Below, in pieces: positions 22,313 to 33,100 of a stretch of 42,756 nt of DNA. Position numbers and translations under genes: made by a program. Source of the stretch: Oehlia diaphana (Eukaryota; Glomeromycota; Glomeromycetes; Glomerales; Glomeraceae). The notes under the pieces are model-generated. The model searched no databases. It was not told the origin of the DNA and worked only from the letters and a program-made list of their open reading frames with translations. The stretch's first letter is position 1. The number at the start of each line of letters is the position of its first letter. The stretch is taken from the NCBI GenBank assembly GCA_003833135.1, contig QZLH01000168.1, positions 75,157 through 117,912 of the forward strand. Direction: 5' to 3'.

Positions 22313-23723
22313 TTTTCTTGTATTATAAATGCTATTGACGAATTATTGTTTGAAATTAAACTAAGAAATTTAAGAAATTTACTCTCTTACTATATTTAAG
22401 GAAGTAATATATGTATTATATACATTTGATAAGGAATAGATAGATGTATCGGTTTAAGACCAACGGATATCCTCCAAAAATCAAATTTAAGTGATTTAAG
22501 AGTAAAATATAGTAATAAGCTCTATGTTTATAATATTTATTATTAAGTTGATAAAAAAAATTAAAGATATATTTAATAAGATTATCAAATTTTGTCTGTT
22601 TTACAGAAATAAAATGTTATTTTAATATTTCTAAGTTATTTAATTATATATATATATATATATATACTGTATATATTTTAACATGATAAATTTGAGAATA
22701 AAAATGATGATTTCTTCTTGATGCAATTTGGATGCCGGATGATGTAGTCATCTAATTTTTTTTTAAAAAAATTTTTAGAATTTAAATTCGCATTTTTTTT
22801 TTTTTTTTTTTTTTTTTTTGCGAAGTATCGGAAAAGAAAATTTTTAATGATTCATAAACAGATCAACGAATTTATTTTTTCTAAAGTTTATCCTTTATGA
22901 GAAATAACATCCCACTGCTATTTAAAAATGTTCGATTTAGTCAAATTAATGAAGTCAGATGTTTTAAAAAGAATGAAAAATCAGGGAATATCTAATAAAT
23001 AATAATAACCACAAAGATATAGGCATAAAAAAGGCTTTACCGAATATCGAATATCAGCTTACTATTGCTGTAGATGAAATCTATACTTTCAGTTTGTCTT
23101 TTTGTCAAAAAAATTATATAATTATTAATGATTACAATAAGGACACAATAATGAAAATGTAATACATAAATTATGACAGTCCATCTATTAAAAACTACAG
23201 TAATAAAAATAATATTTAATCCTAGACAATATTTAAAATTTGTAATTTAATTTAATTACGAAAAAATCAATCAATTTTTTTATACTGCAATATAAGGCCA
23301 TTCCAAATTAATTTTAGTTTAACGTTTCTCCTCCCCCCCCCCCCCTCTATTTTTGAAAATTTTAAAATAATTTGTACACATATGTTCACATATGTTTAAA
23401 GCACCCCTCTCTTTTCTGAAATTGGGTGTACGAATATTTCTTATTTTATCGAAAACTTCCAGAAATTTTGATATGTTTAAATATCATGTTTGTTTAAATT
23501 ATTCCCTCCCTCTCCCCCCTCAAATTTTTCAGCCAGAAAGGACGTTAAAATAATTGTTAGCCTAATGTGATATGCCATAATTACATTGTTTAAACGGGTT
23601 TAAAACAAAATTCACATCAACATATTATTGCTTAAATACTTGAAATACTTCATAATTTTCTATTGTAAATGGAATTAGGACAGTATAAACTTCCCATACT
23701 GTAATGAAATAATAAATACCATG
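22313..23723. other. Intergenic DNA with simple repeats
   Basis: There is a (TA)n run at about 22646-22667, a poly-T run at 22793-22819, a poly-C run at 23331-23345 and CT-rich stretches at 23401-23412 and 23505-23520. No gene is supported; the minus-strand ORF at 23625-23831 lies in the left arm of the neighbouring element. Confidence 0.5.
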
Positions 23724-23976
23724 CCCTATAAAGAAATTGGATACGTTTTTTATAAAGTTTTTATACGATTTTTTTTCCTTAGAAATAACGTATCTTAATA
23801 GGATACGGAAAAATGCATAATTCCGTATCACTAAAAATATGGTTTGGATACGGAATTTGCACGGGATTCATATGGAATTTACATGATTTGATCACTGATT
23901 TTATCACGAAATTTATACGATTTGGTCACTGAATTTACTATTTATATTGCAGTTTACTATAATTGTATTTACATAA

Positions 23977-24486
23977 NNNNNNNNNNNNNNNNNNNNNNNN
24001 NNNNNNNNNNNNNNNNNNNNNNNNNNNNNNNNNNNNNNNNNNNNNNNNNNNNNNNNNNNNNNNNNNNNNNNNNNNNNNNNNNNNNNNNNNNNNNNNNNNN
24101 NNNNNNNNNNNNNNNNNNNNNNNNNNNNNNNNNNNNNNNNNNNNNNNNNNNNNNNNNNNNNNNNNNNNNNNNNNNNNNNNNNNNNNNNNNNNNNNNNNNN
24201 NNNNNNNNNNNNNNNNNNNNNNNNNNNNNNNNNNNNNNNNNNNNNNNNNNNNNNNNNNNNNNNNNNNNNNNNNNNNNNNNNNNNNNNNNNNNNNNNNNNN
24301 NNNNNNNNNNNNNNNNNNNNNNNNNNNNNNNNNNNNNNNNNNNNNNNNNNNNNNNNNNNNNNNNNNNNNNNNNNNNNNNNNNNNNNNNNNNNNNNNNNNN
24401 NNNNNNNNNNNNNNNNNNNNNNNNNNNNNNNNNNNNNNNNNNNNNNNNNNNNNNNNNNNNNNNNNNNNNNNNNNNNNNNNNNNNNN
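23977..24486. other. Assembly gap (510 N)
   Basis: This is an unbroken run of N. ORFs drawn through it are meaningless. Confidence 0.99.
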
Positions 24487-24860
24487 AACGTCTAACTTAA
24501 ATAGAAACAAAAACCCTCCTCATATAGTATCTGCAATTGTCCAAGTCACCAAAGGTCTGACCTACATAAAGAAAAGAATTATGAAGCATCTGATGAAAAA
24601 GAAACCAAAACAACAAAATAAATCCAAAACTGACCTACAAAAAAAGAAGATTCTGGCGACAAAACTGAAACAACCTACAAAAAAAAAGAATCTGAACCTA
24701 ACTTAGAAAGAAAAAAAAGAAAATTTGAACTGATCTAAAAAAGAAAAAAATCCTGAACCATCCTACAAAAAGGAAAGGACTCCCAAACTGATCTACAAAA
24801 AAAGAAAAAAGAAACTGAATCTTCTTACAAAAAAATCTGCTGGCCTATGAAATAAATAAA
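24487..24860. repeat. A-rich degenerate tandem repeat (CTGAYCTACAAAAAA)
   Basis: Phrases such as CTGACCTACAAAAAAAGAA and CTGATCTACAAAAAAAG recur every 35-60 bases with strong divergence. The lysine-rich ORF that emerges from the gap (to 24706) follows this repeat and is not credible as a gene on its own. Confidence 0.5.
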
Positions 24861-24944
24861 GGGATAAATAAAATAAAAAGAAAGGGGAATAAAGATCAAA
24901 AAAAAAAAAATATATTTTTAAAAAGAGGGTAACGAAGTTAGGAA

Positions 24945-25345
24945 AGTTAAAAAAAAATTTTTTTTAAAGGGAGGATGTCAAAGTTAGAAAAATAAAAATT
25001 TTTTTTATAAAGAGGAAATAGAAATAGAAAGAAGAATTTTTTTTTTTAAAAAAAAAGAGTGGGAATAAAAGAAAAAATTTTTTTTTTAAGAGAGTGACGA
25101 AAAAAAATTTTTTTTTAAAGGAGGGAGATGAAAAAAAAAATTTTTTTAAAGTGAAGTACGAAAAAAAATATTTATTTTAAAAGGGGGGTGACGAAAAAAA
25201 GATGAAAAATTTAGAATAAATAAAAAAATAAGACAAGAGAAAAGAGAAAGGAAAGGAAAGACAGAAAGGAAGATCGGAAGATCAAACTTATCAAAGTAAG
25301 GGTTTATATAAAAAACAAAAAACGTATCATAACAAAACAATAAAC
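24945..25345. repeat. Dispersed A/G-rich repeat, copy 1
   Basis: It matches 41350-41671 in the same orientation. Both have AAAGGGAGGANGTCAAAGTT near the start and share a well-conserved end (GACAGAAAGGAAGATCGGAA, then CATCAAAGTAAGGGTTTATA or a one-base variant, AAAACAAAAAANGTATCATAA). The middle consists of blocks of poly-T and poly-A. The tail is better conserved than the body. Confidence 0.85.
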
Positions 25346-25659
25346 AATCACGTGATCTCGTAGTATGATACGGGAAAATATTAAGTTTATACATTCCGCA
25401 TGATTAATTTTTTCCGTATACATTTCGTATACATTAGTTTTTTTAAAAAATGTTCAAAAATGAATTGCCTATTAAATATACGGAATTTGTATACGGAATC
25501 TATAGAAACGTACATCCTTTCCGTATACATATTTCTTATAGGGATGCAGATCACGGATCATTTGCCAACTGCGCCTTAAAAAAATAAATTGTAATTCATA
25601 CCAATACGTAAAAGGACAATAAACTTTTCCGCACTTTGTAACAAATAGGGTAGATATGG

Positions 25660-26570
25660 GGTTTACCACAAATTCCTGATAACTATAAAATCGACAGTCT
25701 ACAATCCTGACGCCCAAATCCCGTTGAAATAAAATCCCGATAATTACAAATTCTGACAGTTAAAATCTTAATTAAAAGAGTTTGGAATCGATTAAAGTAA
25801 ATTGATTAAGGTATCTCAAAAATCGGTTAATCGATTAAAATTATCAACCCATAATTCTGGTCAAATTATCTAATGCGGCCCAGAGCTGTGAATTTTTGGT
25901 CACGTGTTCTCCGAACTTGGTCCAATTTTTTAATGATAATAATAATAAATAAGACTTTACTATAACAAAATGTATGATCAAAAACAATTTGGTGAAATCT
26001 GCGGTCAAAAAAAAAAATATTTTATTTTTAATATTTTTAATACTAATCGATTATTAATCGGTTAAGGTTTTTTTGGTCGGTTCCAACCTCTAAAAATCTT
26101 GACAGTCAAAATCCCAAAGTTTTTTTTTTTTTAAAAAAAAAAATTATATAATATTTCCATAATTTTAACGCAATAATGGGTTAATTTATTCAAATAAAAT
26201 CTGTAAATTTTATTAATACCAATGTAAATTATTTGCAAATTTTATTAATATTAAAACAAATTAACTAACGTTACTATATTATTAATGAAATTTAAAGAAA
26301 AAAACTTAGTTAAATGGATTATGTACAGTATACTACTAGATTACTAAACTATTCCTTATCTTCTAAAATTAGAAATAATTGCATTAAAAAATTAAGTAAT
26401 CTCAAATTCATCTGATCGTATCTCAACAGTATTTTGGCTGTCAAGATTTTAGATCATCGGGATTCTGTGACTGTTAGGATTTTGATCAATCGGGAATTGC
26501 ATTTATCGGGATTTTGGTGTCGGGATTATAGACTGTCGATGTTAGGATTTTTGGGTGATCCGTCATGTAG
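25660..26570. repeat. Long inverted repeat made of AATCCCGA motifs
   Basis: The left arm (about 25680-25770: ATCGACAGTCTACAATCCTG, CCCAAATCCCG, AAATCCCGATAATTAC) is the reverse complement, with changes, of the right arm (about 26430-26565: CGGGATTTTGGTGTCGGGAT, ATAGACTGTCGATG). The motif AATCCCGA/TCGGGATT recurs in both arms. The span of about 0.9 kb and absence of an ORF suggest a non-autonomous foldback element. Two related motifs (GACAGTCAAAATCCC) lie inside near 26101. Confidence 0.6.
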
Positions 26571-26690
26571 ATCATCATTACTATGTAAAAGTAACCAATT
26601 AAAATACAATACTAGTAATTTATTATTTTAAGAATTTGAAAACTATAAATACAGTATATCGAATTTTCAATACAGTACTCATAAACAAAA

Positions 26691-26939
26691 ATGGAACTAA
26701 TAAATGTAAATCAAGAAAATTCTTTTAACCCAACACCAAAATTAAAATCTAGTCCCGTACCGATTTGTTTTGGTTCATATAATATTGAAGATAATAATTG
26801 TATTCATTGTGGAGAAAGATATGCGGAGACGTCATATATCAAGCAACCTGATTTTATATCCAAAATTAATGATAGTTTAATTGTAATTTTAAAAAGATAT
26901 AAAAATCTTCAATATGCTAAAAAATATTTTTTGAAAGAG
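26691..26939 (+). CDS. Short exon with a CIHCGERYAE zinc-knuckle motif, gene incomplete
   Basis: The ATG at 26691 follows a TATA-like AACTATAAATACAG (26640-26653) and opens 83 codons that end in a plausible GAG|GTAAAT donor at 26940. The peptide contains C-F-x(8)-N-x-C-I-H-C-G-E-R-Y, a Cys cluster like the short zinc-binding N-termini seen in glomeromycotan TKL kinases. Nothing downstream could be joined with confidence: the next coding-like stretch starts 750 bases away at 27689 and is broken. It is probably the first exon of a dead or truncated gene; function unknown. Confidence 0.45.
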
Positions 26940-26944
26940 GTAAA

Positions 26945-27688
26945 TACTTAAAAAATTCGTATTTTTTTATTTAATGTTTTCAAAATATTTTAATTTTAAT
27001 CTTGAAACAAGTTTTACTGGATAAAATTTTTTCTAATTAAATGCTTCAAAAAAAAAAAAATAATAATATATATATAATAATCATACTTATGTTATATTAT
27101 ATCATATATATATTATATTATTCATATTATTACGGTAAATATTATTTAAAATAATCTATTATTGCCGATGAATTTATAGAATTTATTAATTGTTTTCTTT
27201 GCTAAAGAGGTTTATTCCATGTAAAGTTTCTAAAACTAAGAAAATAATAAAATATTTTTGTAGAACGTTAGCGGAAACAATATAATATATATTTATTTAA
27301 CCAAACACTATATTAGAAATTTTTTATAGACCGTGGAAAATAGTAATCATTCGTATAAGGAGAACAACATCTGTTTTATTAATAAGGAAACCTATTACGT
27401 AATTATTAAAGGGATAATATGTTACAGTTAAATAAAATCATATAATTTATTAAAAATCTAAGAAAGGTATTAATTGACATGATCAACAAAATGTCTCTAA
27501 CCTTATAGGTTCTCCGGTACCACCTGTCCACCTTAGACGCTATAAAGTGTCAATTTGTGCGTCAACTATCAACTCAAATTTTGTTCCTATTTTTTTTTTA
27601 AAAAAAAAATAATGCATTATTACCCATTGAATGTTCTAGTAACATATTCTATTTTCTTGATAAGAGAGAAAAACAATTTTATTCCCAG
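26945..27688. other. Intergenic or very long intron, AT-rich
   Basis: A TA-rich stretch occurs at 27057-27130. A less AT-rich segment near 27500-27570 (TTCTCCGGTACCACCTGTCC) differs in composition from its surroundings and may be a fragment of an inserted element. It would be an intron only if the exon at 26691 joins the relic at 27689. Confidence 0.35.
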
Positions 27689-28298
27689 GACAAGCATATG
27701 ATCATTAAATCCCTCTACAATAAGATTGAATTATCAAATAGGATTCAAAAGTTTGTTGATTCAATATATCATATGATTATTAGAAAAAGTACAACCTTTC
27801 AGGAATTTGAAGTAAATGCAACACAGAAAAATTTTGTTGACTTACCTGAAGGTTCCACTTTTACAAATTATGAACCTGGATTAGATCTTTAACAATATTT
27901 AATTTAGATTTAATAACTGATGATGAAAAACATCAGAATACCATTAGAGGGAATGTCCTGTCAGGAGACGGTCCATAAACAAATGGTGTATTTGCAAAAC
28001 AACATTTGGATATTATCAAATTACAACCTTTATAGAAAATATATTAATTAAAGTTTCTAATTTGGAATTGGAATTTTGAATAGAAACTTTAAAAGAGTTA
28101 GTAATTGATAGTATAGATTTTCAACAATTTGTTTTATCATTCATAGAACTTCTTGAATTTTTATATTGTAAAGGATTTGATCATTGTAAAGATTTATTTA
28201 AGAGTTTTAAACTATGGTATTGTAATATGGATATACTGGTTGAGTTAATAAAATCTTTATTGGATATTATTAAAATTATTGAAATAAAAGATTTTTAA
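27689..28298 (+). pseudogene. Unrecognised decayed coding region
   Basis: After an acceptor-like TTCCCAG (27688) there are 67 open codons (ending PEGSTFTNYEPGLDL), then protein-like segments separated by stops: ITDDEKHQNTIRGNVL, then FIENILIKVSNLELEF, then LVIDSIDFQQFVLSFIELLE and CKGFDHCKDLFKSFKLWYCN, ending at a TAA at 28296. Composition and continuity suggest one old gene with at least three disruptions. No family is recognised. Confidence 0.45.
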
Positions 28299-29760
28299 AG
28301 TAATAGTTTATTATAAATTAAAGTTAACATACAGCAGTAACATTGGATCTAATTTTGGAAACTTGATAGAGTCCATTAGTTAGAAACTTGACCAATAATT
28401 TAATATTTGTTTGTTTATACTCTGATTTAATGTTGATTTACAAAGCTTTATATATAATTTATTATCTCAATTCATAATTAATTTATATTCTTTTCATCTC
28501 TATTCTGTTTTATATATAGATTTAATTAGTTATTTTAAATACATTTTAAAAAATTCATAAATTCTTTAAAAGCATTTGGAATTGATTTTGTGAAATTATA
28601 TACATATTTGTATAAATTTATATTCTTATTATCAGTTATAAATAATATGCTATATTGTCAATATGTATACATGTACAGTTATTATCTTATTAGACATTTT
28701 ATTAAGATTAGAGGCTAAAAACTGGCCAGGATTATGGACAGTTATGTAACAAAAAAAAAGTTGACCATGCCTTATTTATTGAATTTATAAATTATTGTAT
28801 ATTTATAATGAAATTGATTTATTCATAAAACTTTAAAATTGGCAATTTAAAATATAAGGCCGGTATAAAGTTAAAAAAATTGGTTCTTCATATCAAAATT
28901 TACTTTAATTTGACCGGATTTTTTATTTTTGAAGAACAAAATTTTTTCATCATCTGATTTTTGATTTGTTTTACTGAGTTAGGGTTGATTATTAATTAAG
29001 TATTTTGACGTGAGATCATTTTATAAAATATTTATATTGATGAAAGACTTTGTTGCAAATTTTAGTTTATCACGCAATATAATTTTAAGCAATTTTATAG
29101 GTTAAACATAAAAATATAAAAATTTGGAATTCCTGTTCTGCTAGGATATGAGAACTAATTTTTTTACCTAGAATCTTTCTTGTAATAATGCATCTTGTTA
29201 TTTTTAAGATAAAGAAAACAGTATAGGACTAGATTATAATCACTATAGTTAAATAAATTATTATTTGTGTTTGTCGTCCCTATAAAAGATTTTATCCGTT
29301 ATTGCTTAAAAAACTCCATGAAAATGAGTCTCTTGTCTCTTACAGATCTATTCAACAAAAATGTAAATAATAATTTGATAAATTTCGTGATTTAAGGTTA
29401 ATATTAATTCGAGCCTTTTTACGGAAAAAAGATGGAATATAAAAACGGATTAACTTATTACAGGAATAATGTTGTATTATTGAACATAATAATTATTATA
29501 TTATAGAAATGATGTAATTTGTATCCATGAAACTCTTGAATTTTAGAGACATTAAACATTCTATTAATTTTTTCAGTAAGTTAATAAATTCTATGCAGAT
29601 GATAATTTTTATTATAAGAATCAACTCATATGAATCAAACATCTGTTTATATTATATGTGAATTTATTATTGGTATTATTGACTCTTGAAATGAATATAT
29701 TTATTTAATTTTACACAATGAAAATAATTATATATGCTTATATTATATTTAAATAAATGA
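28299..29760. other. Intergenic AT-rich DNA
   Basis: No gene, RNA or repeat that can be supported. Confidence 0.45.
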
Positions 29761-30005
29761 AAAGGTATAAAAAAAAAAGATTTATTTTAATTACAAACTA
29801 AGAAATTTGTAAAATATTTACTACTCTAATCCTAGTGTTTTAAATAATTCTAAAAAGAGAATACATATATTTAATATTTGGATAAAATATATAAAAAAAA
29901 AAAGGAATTATTCAAATTACAAACTAAGAATCTTGTAAAATATTTTGCTACTCTAGCCTTAGTGTTTAAATAAATCTAAAAAGAATAAAATAAAGAACAA
30001 TTTTT
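29761..30005. repeat. 125-bp tandem duplication downstream of the kinase gene
   Basis: ATTACAAACTAAGAA occurs at 29791 and 29916, each followed by a TTGTAAAATATTT-like phrase, ACTCTA, TAGTGTTT and TCTAAAAAG. The two copies, about 85 percent alike, lie in the 3' flank of the minus-strand kinase gene, with a third trace at about 30020. Confidence 0.7.
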
Positions 30006-30196
30006 GTTAAATGCATGATATCAAATATTACAAAAAAAAAAAACCTAATATCTTTTTAAAACTCAAATAATTAGTTAATTTTCATTTTTTTAATATCTAA
30101 ATATTGAATGAAATAAAATTAATTTCATGTAAATAATTTGCAAATTAATTTATTTTATATCATATTGGCTATATTATATATACTTCACATACCTAA

Positions 30197-33100
30197 TTAC
30201 TTTAAATTAACCATAAATTCATTCAAATCTTCACTTACTAGCATTTCGCTCGCTTGTACATTAGCTTGTGAATTTTTACTTTCAAGAATTTCATTCAATT
30301 TTTTACTATTAAAATCAAGTAAGCGACTTGTACAACATGCTTGTGGATGAGATTCAGTAGTAAGATTGTTGTACCCAATTGGTGCATTTATAAATTCTAT
30401 AATCTTGCATTTTAATTCTTCATTAATGTCTTCAATTTTCTTATCATAAGGAAGAAAAATCCATTCTCCAATTATATTTAACACTTCTTTAGAAGATGGT
30501 CTTTTTAACGGATCTCCATCCCAACATTTTTTCATCAAATCAACATAGCATTGTGGGGTATTTTCAATAATTTCAGGACGCTCACCTTTACAAATACTTA
30601 AACTAAGTTGTAAATCATGTGCTCTGCCATTAAACGGTGGTACTCCAGATGTAAATTCCCACATAATCATAGAAAAACTGTATACATCACTAGCTGGAGT
30701 ATAAGGTTTGCCTCTAAAAACTTCAGGTGGCATAAATGATATAACTCCAAAAATATCATCCTTTTTCAAAAATGATTTTACAGGTCGACACAATCCTAAA
30801 TCACAAACATAAAGTTTATCCTCACTTTTATCTTCATGATTTAAAATATTTCCATCATGAAAATCACAATGAATAAGATTTTGTTCATGTATATCACTCA
30901 GTCCAGTAATAATTTCATATAACATATATAATTTTTGTTTCCAATTATATTTGATTACTCTTGTTAAATTTCCTCTTAAATTACCTTTGCTTGCATAATC
31001 CATTACTACCATATATTTTAAAGAATCTGGATCTTTTGTAAATCCATAAAAATTAATAATATCATATGAGTTTAAAAAACTTACATGATACTTCCACTAT
31101 AAATAATAAAATATATATTAGTATATTAGTATAGATAAAATTATAATTTAAAATAAAAAATAAATAATAAATTTTCATACCTCATTTAAAAATTCATCTA
31201 AATTATCATTTAAATTATTATGACATTTAAGAATTACTTCTTTATTACCACTATTATTTAACCAAATAGCTTTATATATAACACCAAATCCTCCTTTACT
31301 AAAATATTCAACATTTTTAAATTTATTATAAGGAATCCATCTTAAATTTTTTTCATAAATAAATTCATCTATTGTTGTATTTCCACTTTTTCCAAATCTA
31401 TGAATTTAAACAATTAAAATTTTATTAATAAAATATATATTAAAATTTATGCTAAAATTTAAAAAACACTTACTCTAAAATTCAAATAGGAATTTAATAT
31501 AATATAGTAAGTCTTAGTTTTTTGTATAAATATATATAAAAACCTATAATTCACAAACTTACCAACTAAAGTAAAAGATAATTTTTTAAATGAAAGAATT
31601 TGGTTAACAAACAAATATTATATATAATATAATAATAGAAACAATAAATAACTTACAATCTATATCATTAAATGATTTTTAAATAAAGAATTTAGTTAAA
31701 TTAAATTATATGCAAATATTATTTAAATATATAAATTAAATAACTTACTATCTATAATATTAAATAATTTTAAAATAAAGATTTAATTAGCTTAAATTAT
31801 AAGTCAATATATAAATATGTAATAGAATTAAATAAACAACTTACTCTCTATATTATTAAATACAGTAATTTTTAAATAAAGAAATTAGTTAGTTTAAATT
31901 ATATGTAATTACTAGGAAATGGAAACCGTTGTAAGTCCGGAGCGAACGATTTTGTACAAAAATCCAAATATCTTTAAAAATTCAATTTGTACAAAAAATC
32001 TGATATCCCTAAAAAAATAAAAATAAAAAATAAAACGTTAGAAACGTTTCTTTAAAGCAAAACAAATAAAACACAACTCACCAGTCCGGTATGTACAAGA
32101 AATCCAGAAACCTATATATTCTAGGAAAAAAATAAGAAAGTCGTTTAAAAGAAAAATATACTTACTAGCCGAAATCTAAAAAAAAGGTAATCATAACTTG
32201 TTTATTTTTGATGTAGCACGAAATTTCAATACACATTCTGTGCGGACCAATCAGAAATGACGCGTGCGGAAAACCGGAAATCGCCACGTGACACTAATTG
32301 TCATCGCCTTCGCTACGCTCCGGACAATTACAATAAGTAATAATAGAATTAAATAAATAACTTACTCTCTATATATTAAATATTTTTTTAAATAAAGAAT
32401 TTAGTTATTTGCAAGTGTTATAATAAAATTGAATAAATAACTTATAACTTACGCCCTAAAAGAAATTATAAAATAATTTTAAATAAAGAATTTAATTAAT
32501 TAAATTATATGCAAATATGTAATAATAGAATTAATTAAAATAACTTACACTCTATATTATTAATTAAGTTTTTAAATAAAGAATTTATAGTTAGTTGAAA
32601 TTATATTTTGATAATAATAGAATTAAATAAATAACTTACGAACTATATTATTTAAATAATTTTAAATAAAGAATTTAGTTAGTTAAATTATATGTAAATA
32701 CCAATAGAATTAAATAAATAACTTACACTCTATATTATTAAATAATAATTTTTGAATATAAAGAGTTTAATTAGTTTAAATCATACGTAAGCAATAATAG
32801 AATTAAATGAATAACTTACGAACTATATTTATATTAAATAATTTTAAATAAAGAATTTAGTTAATTTAAATTATATGTAAGTCATTAGTAATAGAATTAA
32901 ATAAATAACTTACTAGCTATATAATTAAACAATTTTTTTAATTAAAGAATTTAGTTAGTTTAAATTATATGTAAATAATATTTAACTATGATATATAATA
33001 ATAGAATCAAATAAATAGCTTATAACTTACCAGCTAAAAATAATTTTTTAAATAAATAGAATTTAGTTAATTCAGGTTATAAGTAAATATTATATAAATA

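Larger units (their letters stand above)
23724..25543. mobile_element. 1.8-kb non-autonomous inverted-repeat element containing the assembly gap
   Basis: The left end CCCTATAAAGAAATTGGATACG (23724) and the reverse complement of the right end (CCCTATAAGAAATATGTATACGG, ending 25543) form imperfect terminal inverted repeats. The bases ATG lie directly outside on both sides, a possible 3-bp target duplication. Both subterminal regions carry repeated GATACGGAA/TTCCGTATAC phrases. The interior holds the 510-base N run and an A/G-rich tract with no gene. The element family is not recognised. Confidence 0.55.

Noticed and set aside
23922..24706. Long ORFs through the N run
   Set aside because: They consist of unknown residues; the gap carries no information, and the readable tail follows an A-rich repeat.
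27689..31397. Joining the relic at 27689-28298 to a kinase gene
   Set aside because: It lies on the opposite strand to the kinase at 30197 and has no kinase motifs.
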